Shown: positions 1 to 6,425 of the stretch, in pieces
Position numbering within the stretch: the first letter of the stretch is position 1
Layout: each line of letters opens with the position of its first letter
NCBI GenBank assembly: GCA_022838965.1
Contig: JALHDK010000067.1
Coordinates: 1-10,323, forward strand
DNA: 10,323 nucleotides
Reading direction: 5' to 3'
Origin: Actinomycetales bacterium
Lineage (GTDB): Bacteria > Actinomycetota > Actinomycetes > Actinomycetales > Actinomycetaceae
Made by a program: the position numbers and the translations under genes
The notes under the pieces: generated by a model
What the model saw: only the letters and a program-made list of their open reading frames with translations
What the model was told of the DNA's origin: nothing
Databases searched by the model: none

Positions 1-1
1 T

Positions 2-781
2 CTGAGCTACACCGTCGACCAGCTGGCGATGTGGCAGGTCGAGGCCGCCGTGGACTTCCAGCAGCGCCGGTGGGACCTCGATGACATCGCCGCCCGCATC
101 GTCGTGCTCAACGGGCTTCCGAACGTGGCCGACTTCGGCATCGAACAGCTCCAGTACGCATGGCGGCGCCGCATGGTTGCGGCGGCGGAACGTCTCGACA
201 ACGAGATCCTCCAGCGTTCCCGGGAGCCGGAGCACGGCGACGTCCTGCCGTTGCCCCGCGCCCTCGGTTTCGTGGACATGGTGGCCTTCACTTCCCGCGC
301 GCGGCAGCTGGGGAGTCGGGGGCTGGCGGAACTGGTCCAGGGATTCGAGTTCACCGCCCGTGACATCATCACCGCCAACGGGGCGCGGGTGGTCAAGACG
401 GTCGGGGATGCGGTGCTGTTCATCGCCGATGATCTGCTCACCGCGGCGAATGTCGCACTCACGATGATCGAGGCGATCCGCGCCAATCCCATCCTGCTGC
501 CGGTGCGGGCGTCGCTGGTCTGGGGGCGGGTGGTCTCGAGGTCCGGCGACATCTTCGGCCCGGCCGTCAACCTCGCGTCACGCCTCATCGACGTCGCTCC
601 GAAGGACACCGTCTACATGGACGAGTCCACCGGTGCCATGCTCGCCAAGCACCCGCGGGCGGGGGATTTCGTGCAGATCCCGCAGCCCCCCGTCACCCTG
701 CAGGGGATCGGGACGATCAGTCCCATCGAGCTCCGCTGGGTCGCTCCGGCGGCGCACTCGGACCTGTGGCTGCCCGGATGA
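2..781 (+). CDS. Class III adenylate/guanylate cyclase, 5' end cut by window edge
   Basis: The open frame enters at base 2 (visible residues begin LSYTVDQLAMWQ) and stops at 781, so the real start lies upstream. The ATG at 29 is internal and is used here only for numbering. The C-terminal part is a class III nucleotide cyclase domain with the full catalytic set. The two metal-binding aspartates are D83 (GFVDMVAFTS) and D127 (KTVGDAVLF). K123 and D174 are the adenine-selecting pair. N181 and R185 (GDIFGPAVNLASRL) are the transition-state residues. The K/D pair predicts ATP as substrate and cAMP as product. The preceding helical stretch (LDDIAARIVVLNGL and onward) looks like a regulatory domain of the kind found before soluble actinobacterial cyclases; that is family-level inference. 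No membrane segment is visible. It lies 100 bases before the response regulator gene, which has its own promoter, so the two need not be co-transcribed. Confidence 0.93.
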   Translation: MSYTVDQLAMWQVEAAVDFQQRRWDLDDIAARIVVLNGLPNVADFGIEQLQYAWRRRMVAAAERLDNEILQRSREPEHGDVLPLPRALGFVDMVAFTSRARQLGSRGLAELVQGFEFTARDIITANGARVVKTVGDAVLFIADDLLTAANVALTMIEAIRANPILLPVRASLVWGRVVSRSGDIFGPAVNLASRLIDVAPKDTVYMDESTGAMLAKHPRAGDFVQIPQPPVTLQGIGTISPIELRWVAPAAHSDLWLPG

Positions 782-785
782 ACCG

Positions 786-830
786 ACGGCCGGGGACCAC
801 CACACCACACGGCTGGGGATCACCACACCA
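786..830 (+). repeat. Two near-perfect 22-bp direct repeats, candidate operator
   Basis: Bases 786-807 and 809-830 match at 20 of 22 positions (consensus begins ACGGCYGGGGAYCACCACAC), a period of 23 bp. They start 5 bp after the cyclase stop and end 14 bp before the -35 element of the response regulator promoter. A period near two helical turns places both copies on about the same DNA face. This is typical of tandem half-sites for OmpR/PhoB-type regulators, so autoregulation by the adjacent response regulator is a reasonable inference. A chance tandem duplication is the alternative. Confidence 0.6.
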
Positions 831-844
831 AGCGGGCGTTCCGT

Positions 845-875
845 TTGACCCTCCCTTGAACCATTCCTTTACTAT
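845..875 (+). promoter_or_regulatory. Promoter of the two-component operon, leaderless type
   Basis: TTGACC at 845-850 and TACTAT at 870-875, with a 19-bp spacer, resemble a primary-sigma-factor promoter. If the last T of the -10 is at -7, transcription starts exactly at the G of the GTG at 882, giving a leaderless mRNA. No Shine-Dalgarno sequence precedes that GTG, which agrees with this reading. Confidence 0.65.
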
Positions 876-881
876 TGCCGT

Positions 882-1565
882 GTGACCACTGTTCTGCTCG
901 TCGAGGACGACCCGGCCATCGCCGAGCCGCTGGCCCGTGCCCTCACCCGGGAGGGCTACACGGTGCGAACCCACGGGTCGGGGCAGGCTGCGCTGGGCGA
1001 CCTCGGTGGTGTTGACCTGGTCATCCTGGACCTCGGCCTGCCGGACATCGACGGCCTGGACGTGGCCCGCAAGATCCGGTCCCAAGGCCTCAACGTGCCC
1101 ATCCTCATCCTGACGGCACGCGCTGACGAGGTCGATCTCGTGGTCGGGCTGGACGCGGGGGCCGACGACTACGTCACCAAGCCCTTCCGCCTCGCCGAAC
1201 TCCTCGCGCGGGTGCGGGCGCTCCTGCGCCGCGTCGGCGGGGACATCACGGACGAGGACGAGCTGGTCGCCCAGGACGTCCGGGTCGACGTCGGGGCGCA
1301 CCGGGCCTTCCAGGCGAAGCGCGAGCTGCAGCTCACCGCCAAGGAGTTCGAGCTGCTGCGCGTCCTGTTGCGCGACGCCGGGACGGTGGTGGGACGGGAG
1401 ACACTCATGCGGGAGGTCTGGGGCTCCGACCCGGCCGGGTCGACGAAGACCCTCGACATGCACGTCTCGTGGCTGCGCCGCAAGCTGGGTGACGACGCCA
1501 ACGACCCGCACTACATCACGACGGTCCGCGGGATGGGCTTCCGGTTCGAGACCGCCCCGCGCTGA
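882..1565 (+). CDS. OmpR/PhoB-family response regulator
   Basis: This 227-residue DNA-binding response regulator has the normal length for the OmpR/PhoB class. The receiver domain spans about residues 3-115. It shows the acidic pocket E8/D9/D10, phospho-acceptor D50 (VILDLGLPD), switch residues T78 and Y97, and conserved K100 (TKPF). A winged-helix output domain follows at about 131-225 (LTAKEFELLRVLL, TLDMHVSWLRRKL, ITTVRGMGFRF). The GTG at 882 is chosen because the receiver fold begins immediately (MTTVLLVEDD), there is no ribosome binding site, and the upstream -10 predicts transcription starting at this codon. Its TGA shares one base with the ATG of the kinase gene, so the pair is co-translated. 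Its regulon cannot be read from this sequence. The direct repeats at 786-830 are a candidate autoregulatory site. Confidence 0.95.
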   Translation: MTTVLLVEDDPAIAEPLARALTREGYTVRTHGSGQAALGDLGGVDLVILDLGLPDIDGLDVARKIRSQGLNVPILILTARADEVDLVVGLDAGADDYVTKPFRLAELLARVRALLRRVGGDITDEDELVAQDVRVDVGAHRAFQAKRELQLTAKEFELLRVLLRDAGTVVGRETLMREVWGSDPAGSTKTLDMHVSWLRRKLGDDANDPHYITTVRGMGFRFETAPR

Positions 1566-2884
1566 TGCGCCGGCGCGCGGTCCAGATGGCCGTCGTGGCG
1601 GTCACCGTGGCCCTCCTGCTGGTCGGGGTACCACTGGCGGTGCTGGGTTCCCTCATGGTGTGGGACAGTGCGCACTCCGCGCTCGACGCGCGCGTGGTCT
1701 ACCTGGGGCGCGCCGTCGAGAGACGCATCACCACCGGAGAGGCCATCGACGAGGCGATGCTGCTCCCGTGGATTGGCGGCAACGTCAACCCGGAGGCGCG
1801 GGTCGTCGTCGAGACGCCGGAAGGTGAGCGCTTCGAGGCCGGTGACCTCGGCACCACCCGTGTGATGCGGTCCACGGACACCACGCCGTCGGGCGCCCGT
1901 CTCATCATGGAGATCCGGACGTCCGACATCCTCCTGGAGATCGCCCAGATGATCTTCCTGGTGATGATCGCCTCCGCCGTGGCGTTCGTGGTGTCCGTGC
2001 TGGTGGCGATGCGCATCTCGAGACGCATCGCCGCCCCGCTGATCTACCTCGCGGCGGCTGCGGAGCAGCTCGGCTCCGGTCAGGCCCGTCCGCGTGTCCG
2101 GCCCTCCGGGATCGAGGAGATCGACCTGGTCCAGGACGAACTCGTCCGAACCGCCGAGCGCATGGCTGGCCGACTCGCGGCCGAACGGCAGTTCGCGGCG
2201 GACGCCTCCCATCAGCTCCGCACGCCTCTCGCCGCCCTGTCCATGCGGCTCGAGGAGATCGAGTACCTCTCCGACTCCCCGGAGGTCAGGGACGAGGCCC
2301 AAGCCTGCCTGCAGCAGCTCGAACGGCTCACGGGGGTGGTCGACGACCTCCTGCGGACCTCGCGCAACGCGGCCGGCGGCACCACGGAGGCGTTGCACCT
2401 GGACGACGTCTTCGCCCAGCAGCGCGAGGAGTGGGCGGAACAGTTCGCCCGGGCGGGCCGCGAGATCGTCTTCAAGGACGAGGCGAACCGTGTGGCGCTC
2501 GCCAGCCCCGGCGGCCTGTCGCAGGCCCTGGCGACACTCATCGAGAACTCCCTCCGCTACGGCGCGGGGACGACCACGGTCTCGACCCGGCCGTCGTCGG
2601 GCCGCGGCGTCTTCATCGACGTGCGCGACGAGGGCGAGGGCGTCGCGGAAGATCTCGCGCCCGACATTTTCACGAAGGGGGTCTCGGGGCGGGGTTCCAC
2701 CGGACTCGGACTCGCGCTCGCGCGGGACCTCGTCGCGGCCGACGGCGGGCGCCTCGAACTTACCCAGCGGCGTCCCGCCGTGTTCACCATCTTCCTCAAC
2801 GGGGTCCCGACGGCGCTGGACCCTGACGTGGTCCTTCCGCCAGGGGCGCTGGTGACGGTGGGGCGGCGGCGCCGTCGGCGGTGA
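1565..2884 (+). CDS. Membrane sensor histidine kinase partner of the upstream regulator
   Basis: This is a 439-residue sensor kinase. The first membrane segment is at about 7-31 after an MRRR start. An extracytoplasmic sensor of roughly 95 residues follows, then a second membrane segment at about 129-149 and a HAMP-like linker. The dimerisation/phosphoacceptor helix carries H216 (ADASHQLRTPLAAL). The ATPase domain has an N-box at N328 (LIENSLRYG), a G1 box at D355-G359 (DEGEG) and a G2 box at 375-383 (GRGSTGLGL). All catalytic boxes look intact. The A of the regulator's TGA is the A of this ATG, with no clear ribosome binding site, so translation is probably coupled. The last 29 residues, ending in six arginines, lie beyond the ATPase fold and overlap the 3' end of the convergent gtrA-like gene by 89 bp. 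The small sensor domain gives no hint of its ligand. Its location and wall-glycan neighbours would suit an envelope signal, but that is inference. Confidence 0.95.
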   Translation: MRRRAVQMAVVAVTVALLLVGVPLAVLGSLMVWDSAHSALDARVVYLGRAVERRITTGEAIDEAMLLPWIGGNVNPEARVVVETPEGERFEAGDLGTTRVMRSTDTTPSGARLIMEIRTSDILLEIAQMIFLVMIASAVAFVVSVLVAMRISRRIAAPLIYLAAAAEQLGSGQARPRVRPSGIEEIDLVQDELVRTAERMAGRLAAERQFAADASHQLRTPLAALSMRLEEIEYLSDSPEVRDEAQACLQQLERLTGVVDDLLRTSRNAAGGTTEALHLDDVFAQQREEWAEQFARAGREIVFKDEANRVALASPGGLSQALATLIENSLRYGAGTTTVSTRPSSGRGVFIDVRDEGEGVAEDLAPDIFTKGVSGRGSTGLGLALARDLVAADGGRLELTQRRPAVFTIFLNGVPTALDPDVVLPPGALVTVGRRRRRR

Positions 2885-3302
2885 ACACCCAGAAGCGGTA
2901 CATGACGTACCGGAAGATGGTCGCGAGTCCCACGCCCACCACGTTCGCGGAGACGTTGACCTGCAGGGGTGAGGTGAGACCGAGGACGTAGTAGCTGAAC
3001 CACAACGTCGCGACCGTCACCAGCATGCCGCCGACGTTCACTGCGACGAACATCACCAGTTCCCGCCCCGCCGCCTGCCGCCGCCGCCCGGCGAATGTCC
3101 AGTACCGGTTGCCGAGCCAGGCCACGAGCGTCGCCACGGCGGCCGAGATCACCTTCGCGGCGGTCGGGTGCTCCAGCAGCAGCTTCCCCGGGCCGTACAT
3201 GAGCAGGTTGAAGAGGCCGGTGTCGACCACGTAGGCCACGCCGCCCACGAAGCCGAACTTGCCAAGCTCGGCGAACCACTGGGCGGGGGACTGGCGGGCC
3301 AC
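2796..3302 (-). CDS. GtrA-family membrane protein, putative lipid-linked sugar flippase
   Basis: This is a 168-residue protein with four predicted membrane helices (about 17-37, 50-70, 82-107 and 117-140). It shows the GtrA features DTGLFNLLM, GNRYWTF and the C-terminal YRFWVF. GtrA-like proteins are thought to move undecaprenyl-phosphate-linked monosaccharides across the membrane for glycan decoration. The tail after residue 140 is disordered and rich in Pro, Ala and Gly; its coding sequence overlaps the 3' end of the kinase gene by 89 bp. The GTG at 3302 is chosen because the frame offers no ATG or GTG closer upstream and a -10-like TACGAT sits exactly 6 bases before it, a leaderless layout. 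GGAGG on this strand (3320-3316) is 13 bases away, too far for a normal ribosome binding site. The gene is divergent from purK, as GtrA-family Rv3277 is from purK in M. tuberculosis. Confidence 0.9.
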   Translation of the reverse strand: MARQSPAQWFAELGKFGFVGGVAYVVDTGLFNLLMYGPGKLLLEHPTAAKVISAAVATLVAWLGNRYWTFAGRRRQAAGRELVMFVAVNVGGMLVTVATLWFSYYVLGLTSPLQVNVSANVVGVGLATIFRYVMYRFWVFTADGAAAPPSPAPLAEGPRQGPAPSGPR

Positions 3303-3308
3303 CCGGCA

Positions 3309-3314
3309 ATCGTA
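3309..3314 (-). promoter_or_regulatory. -10 element of the gtrA-like gene, leaderless type
   Basis: Reading leftward, TACGAT is followed by TGCCGG and then the GTG at 3302. The response regulator gene has TACTAT, TGCCGT, GTG in the same spacing. Placing the last T at -7 puts the transcript start on the G of the start codon. No convincing -35 is visible, and its expected position overlaps the -10 of the divergent purK promoter. Confidence 0.55.
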
Positions 3315-3315
3315 A

Positions 3316-3325
3316 CCTCCGGAGG
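3316..3325. repeat. 10-bp palindrome in the gtrA/purK divergent promoter
   Basis: CCTCCGGAGG is a perfect inverted repeat located between the two divergent -10 elements. It puts a GGAGG on each strand, but 13 bases from the gtrA GTG and 12 bases from the first purK GTG, beyond usual ribosome-binding spacing. It may be an operator half-site or a coincidence. Confidence 0.35.
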
Positions 3326-3330
3326 CACGC

Positions 3331-3336
3331 TACCCT
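3331..3336 (+). promoter_or_regulatory. Candidate -10 element of the purK-purE-galE operon
   Basis: TACCCT fits the TANNNT consensus and ends 7 bases before the GTG at 3344, predicting a transcript with a leader of at most about one base. No good -35 is seen; its expected position overlaps the -10 of the divergent gtrA promoter. This is the weakest of the four leaderless-type promoters in the window. Confidence 0.4.
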
Positions 3337-3343
3337 CGTGCGG

Positions 3344-4555
3344 GTGGGGAGTTACACGGTGGCGGTCATTGGTGGCGGGCAACTGGCGCGCATGATGAGT
3401 CAGCAGGCCACGGCGCTGGGCGTTCGCCTGCGGGCGCTCGTGGAGGCGCCGGACGGCGCGACGGCGCAGGTGGTGCCCGATTCGCTCGTGGGCGCTGCCA
3501 AGGATGAGGCCGCCATCCGGGAGATCTGCCGGGGAGCGGACGTGCTCACGGTGGAGCATGAACACGTCGACGGCGGCCAGCTGTCCCGCGTCATGGCGTC
3601 CGGTACTCCTGTTCGGCCGGGCCCGCACGCCCTGCGCTACGCCCAGGACAAGATCGCGATGCGGCTTCGGCTGACGGAACTGGGTATCGAGTGTCCCCGC
3701 TGGGCGCGGGTGCGGACCGCCGCGGAGTTGGCGGCGTTCGGGGAGGAGGTGGGCTGGCCCGTCGTCGTCAAGACGCCGCGCGGAGGGTACGACGGCAAGG
3801 GGGTGCGATTCGTCCACTCTCCCGACGACGCCGGCGACTGGCTGGCCGATCTGGAGCGTGGCGTCGTCACCGTGGACGGGCTGGGCGGTGAGGGTGGCCA
3901 CGAGCTGCTGGTGGAGGAGCGGGTGCCGTTCACCCGCGAGCTGGCGGTCCTCGTGGCCCGGCGTCCCGGTGGATACCACGCGGAGATCCGTGCCTGGCCG
4001 GTGGTGGAGACGGTGCAGGCCGGTGGCATCTGTTCCGAGGTGATCGCGCCGGCGCCGGGGCTGCCGGAGGCGGTGGTCCGCCACGCGCAGGACATGGCCG
4101 CGACGGTCGCCCGGGGACTCGATGTCACCGGGGTGCTGGCCGTGGAACTGTTCTGCGTGGAGGATGACGCCGGGGTCCGCCTGAGCGTCAACGAACTCGC
4201 CATGCGGCCCCACAACACCGGGCACTGGACCATCGAAGGTGCCGTCACCAGCCAGTTCGAGCAGCATCTGCGTGCGGTGCTCGACCTTCCGCTGGGAGAC
4301 ACGGCCCCGCGCCAGCCGTGCGCCGTCATGGTGAACCTGCTGGGGAGCACGCTGCCCGATCCGCGGGACGCCTACCGGCGCATGATGGCCGAGTTCCCCG
4401 AGGTGAAGGTTCACCTCTACGGCAAGGAGGTGCGGCCCGGCCGTAAGCTGGGCCACGTCACGGCGCTCGGGGAGGACCCGGTGGCGCTGCGGGCGCGGGC
4501 CAACGCCGCCGTGGCACACCTGCGGGGTGACTACCGGGAAGGGGGCGCGCGATGA
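3344..4555 (+). CDS. purK: N5-carboxyaminoimidazole ribonucleotide synthase (PurK)
   Basis: PurK uses ATP and bicarbonate to convert aminoimidazole ribonucleotide into N5-CAIR in de novo purine synthesis. It is an ATP-grasp protein of 403 residues from this start. Landmarks are the N-terminal loop GGGQLARM (10-17), EHEHV (71-75), the ATP-binding glycine loop [11 protein letters not shown] (143-153), the metal/phosphate motif [12 protein letters not shown] (283-294) and the C-terminal PGRKLGH (365-371). All core motifs look intact. The GTG at 3344 is preferred because a -10-like TACCCT ends 7 bases before it. The in-frame GTG at 3338 would lie upstream of the predicted transcript start and adds only two residues, so the choice does not affect function. 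The stop overlaps the purE ATG by 4 bp, which implies coupled translation of the two consecutive enzymes. Confidence 0.95.
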   Translation: MGSYTVAVIGGGQLARMMSQQATALGVRLRALVEAPDGATAQVVPDSLVGAAKDEAAIREICRGADVLTVEHEHVDGGQLSRVMASGTPVRPGPHALRYAQDKIAMRLRLTELGIECPRWARVRTAAELAAFGEEVGWPVVVKTPRGGYDGKGVRFVHSPDDAGDWLADLERGVVTVDGLGGEGGHELLVEERVPFTRELAVLVARRPGGYHAEIRAWPVVETVQAGGICSEVIAPAPGLPEAVVRHAQDMAATVARGLDVTGVLAVELFCVEDDAGVRLSVNELAMRPHNTGHWTIEGAVTSQFEQHLRAVLDLPLGDTAPRQPCAVMVNLLGSTLPDPRDAYRRMMAEFPEVKVHLYGKEVRPGRKLGHVTALGEDPVALRARANAAVAHLRGDYREGGAR

Positions 4556-5055
4556 CGCCGCTCGTCGGAATCGTGATGGGATCGGACTCGGACTGGCCGG
4601 TGATGGCTGCGGCGGCGGAGGCCCTCGAGGAGTTCGGGATCGCCCACGAGGTGGGGGTGGTGTCCGCCCACCGCATGCCGGCGGAGATGATCGAGTACGG
4701 CCGCGGCGCGGCTGCGCGGGGCCTGCGGGTGATCATCGCGGGTGCCGGCGGGGCGGCTCACCTGCCGGGCATGCTGGCGTCCGTGACCCCGCTGCCGGTG
4801 ATCGGGGTGCCCGTGCCGCTGCGTCACCTCGACGGCCTGGACTCGCTGCTGTCCATCGTGCAGATGCCCGCCGGGGTGCCGGTGGCGACGGTCTCGATCG
4901 GCGGGGCGCGCAACGCCGGCCTCCTGGCGGCACGGATCGTGGGTGTGTCCGACGACGCCGTGCGGGCGGCCATGATGGACTTTCAGGAGGGGCTACGCCA
5001 GGTGGCGATCGAGAAGGGCCGGGCGTTGCAGGAATCGCGGGAGGGTGCGCAGTGA
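4552..5055 (+). CDS. purE: N5-CAIR mutase, class I (PurE)
   Basis: PurE moves the carboxyl group of N5-CAIR to carbon 4, giving CAIR, the step right after PurK. At 167 residues it is the normal size of a class I bacterial PurE. It shows GSDSD (10-14), the active-site SAHR with H40 (38-41), [16 protein letters not shown], and the long signature [19 protein letters not shown]. The ATG at 4552 lies in an ATGA overlap with the purK stop and is preceded by a purine-rich GGGAAGGGGG stretch that can act as ribosome binding site. Its own stop overlaps the galE GTG by 4 bp. Unlike PurE, which is a cytosolic homo-oligomer in known cases, the next gene product belongs to sugar-nucleotide metabolism. Confidence 0.97.
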   Translation: MTPLVGIVMGSDSDWPVMAAAAEALEEFGIAHEVGVVSAHRMPAEMIEYGRGAAARGLRVIIAGAGGAAHLPGMLASVTPLPVIGVPVPLRHLDGLDSLLSIVQMPAGVPVATVSIGGARNAGLLAARIVGVSDDAVRAAMMDFQEGLRQVAIEKGRALQESREGAQ

Positions 5056-6032
5056 GCATCATGGTCATCGGCGGGGCGGGCTACATCGGCGCCCACGTCG
5101 TGCGGTTGCTCGCACAGGCGGGCAGCGAGGTCGTGGTGGTGGACGACCTGTCGACGTCGTCCGCTGACCGGGTGGGTGGCGCGCCGCTCGTGGTGATGGA
5201 CGTGGCCGCGGACGACGCCGTCGGACGGCTCGTGGACGCGCTGCGTGGGCACGCTGTGGACGCCGTGATCCATTTCGCCGCCCGCAAGCAGGTGGGGGAG
5301 TCCATGCAGCGGCCGCTGTGGTACTACCGGCAGAACGTCGGGGGCATGGTGAACGTGCTGGAGGCCATGGAGGCGGCCGGCGTGCAGAAGATGATCTTCT
5401 CCTCCTCGGCTGCTGTCTACGGCATGCCTCCGGTGGAGGTGGTGGACGAGGACACCGTCAGGAACCCGATCAACCCGTACGGGCGCACCAAGCTGATCGG
5501 CGAGTGGATGCTCGCGGACTGTGGCCGGGCGTGGGGCCTGCAGTGGGTGGCGCTGCGGTATTTCAACGTGGCGGGGGCGGGATGGCCGGAGTTGGGTGAC
5601 TCCGCGGTGATGAACCTCATTCCCATGGTGTTTGACCGGCTGGCCCGCGGGGAGGCGCCGCGGGTGTTCGGGGACGACTACCCCACCCCGGACGGGACCT
5701 GCATCCGGGATTACGTGCACGTCCTCGACCTGGCGGAGGCGCACCTTGCGGCGCTGCGGGGGCTGGGCGGGCCGCTGGAGCACCGGATCTTCAATGTGGG
5801 TACGGGTACCGGCTCGTCCGTGCGTGAGGTCATCGACATGGTGGGCGCGGTGTCCGGGCTGGACACGACCCCCGTGGTGGAGGGGCGGCGTGCGGGCGAC
5901 CCACCACAGCTCATCGCCTCGCCCGCGCGGATCGAGCGCGAACTCGGGTTCCGGTCGACCAGCGGGTTGCGGGAGATCGTGACGAGTGCGTGGGAGGCGT
6001 GGCAGGCGGGGCCGCGGCGAATCCCGACCTAA
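5052..6032 (+). CDS. galE: UDP-glucose 4-epimerase (GalE)
   Basis: This is a 326-residue extended short-chain dehydrogenase that interconverts UDP-glucose and UDP-galactose using tightly bound NAD. It has the Rossmann loop GGAGYIG (7-13), the catalytic triad residues S119 (FSSSAAVYG), Y143 and K147 (PYGRTK), then RYFNVAGA, the substrate-side [15 protein letters not shown] and the late RRAGDPP segment. The GTG at 5052 is chosen because GGAGG at 5040-5044 sits 7 bases upstream, GTGA overlaps the purE stop, and the dinucleotide fold begins at once. The frame is open far upstream, but that part is antisense-like noise over purE. An ATG at 5061 is a weaker alternative. L287 replaces the bulky tyrosine found at the aligned position in E. 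coli GalE (Y299). The gene ends in a 4-bp overlap with the stop of the convergent DUF2304 gene. Confidence 0.95.
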   Translation: MSIMVIGGAGYIGAHVVRLLAQAGSEVVVVDDLSTSSADRVGGAPLVVMDVAADDAVGRLVDALRGHAVDAVIHFAARKQVGESMQRPLWYYRQNVGGMVNVLEAMEAAGVQKMIFSSSAAVYGMPPVEVVDEDTVRNPINPYGRTKLIGEWMLADCGRAWGLQWVALRYFNVAGAGWPELGDSAVMNLIPMVFDRLARGEAPRVFGDDYPTPDGTCIRDYVHVLDLAEAHLAALRGLGGPLEHRIFNVGTGTGSSVREVIDMVGAVSGLDTTPVVEGRRAGDPPQLIASPARIERELGFRSTSGLREIVTSAWEAWQAGPRRIPT

Positions 6033-6415
6033 TCGGCGAGTTCGCCCGTTCGGTCCGGGGCCTCCGGTGGACTGCCGATCGGGTCCGCGGTGAGGAGGGC
6101 AAGGTGTCGTGCCAGTTCCGTGAGGTCCTGCTCCATGCGTGAGTGCCGGATGCTTGACGCGATCGTCTGGCCCGCGAACACCACGACGAGCGAGTAGAGC
6201 AGGAGATCTGCTCCACGCCCGACGCCGACGATGGCGGCGACGGACGACACCCAGTCTGGCCGGATGACGGCCACCACGGCCAGAGTGAATACGGCCAGCA
6301 GCGTCAATCGCCGGATCGCGAGGGGGCGCGCGCCCTTGCGGGGGATCAGGAGGACAAGGGCGAAGCCGACGAAACTCGCGATCAGCAGTGCCTTCACGAG
6401 GAATTGGCTGTCCAT
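6029..6415 (-). CDS. DUF2304 small membrane protein, partner of the adjacent glycosyltransferase
   Basis: This 128-residue protein has hydrophobic segments at about 5-24, 37-52 and 69-85 and the DUF2304 signature GVGRGADLLLY (64-74). A short charged tail follows (SRMEQDLTELARHLALL), then a Pro/Gly/Asp-rich end. DUF2304 genes commonly sit beside family 2 glycosyltransferases. The streptococcal counterpart of this arrangement is GacI/GacJ, in which a small membrane protein boosts the activity of an undecaprenyl-phosphate-GlcNAc synthase; assigning that role here is inference. The ATG at 6415 has an AGGGGA ribosome binding site (6427-6422) that overlaps the glycosyltransferase stop codon, and the genes are 10 bases apart. 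It is the last gene of the leftward operon, and its TAG overlaps the galE TAA. Confidence 0.87.
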   Translation of the reverse strand: MDSQFLVKALLIASFVGFALVLLIPRKGARPLAIRRLTLLAVFTLAVVAVIRPDWVSSVAAIVGVGRGADLLLYSLVVVFAGQTIASSIRHSRMEQDLTELARHLALLTADPIGSPPEAPDRTGELAD

Positions 6416-6425
6416 GTGTCTTCCC

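Noticed and set aside
717..2398. Long minus-strand open frames opposite the response regulator and kinase
   Set aside because: Both opposing genes have all catalytic motifs. The antisense translations are low-complexity and rich in His, Arg, Asp and Gly, with no domain signal.
3149..4519. 456-codon open frame on the minus strand opposite purK
   Set aside because: It is a product of high GC content: its translation is rich in His, Arg, Pro and Gly with no recognisable motif, and it runs through the intact purK gene and into the gtrA-like gene in another frame.
4527..5051. N-terminal extension of the galE frame back to 4527
   Set aside because: The extension runs over purE in a different frame with Gly/Arg/Ala-rich noise, while a ribosome binding site and GTG at 5052 directly precede the Rossmann fold.
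6000..6110. Possible intrinsic terminator between galE and the DUF2304 gene
   Set aside because: Some GC-rich inverted segments occur, but there is no stable stem followed by a T-run on either strand, and the sequence is coding.
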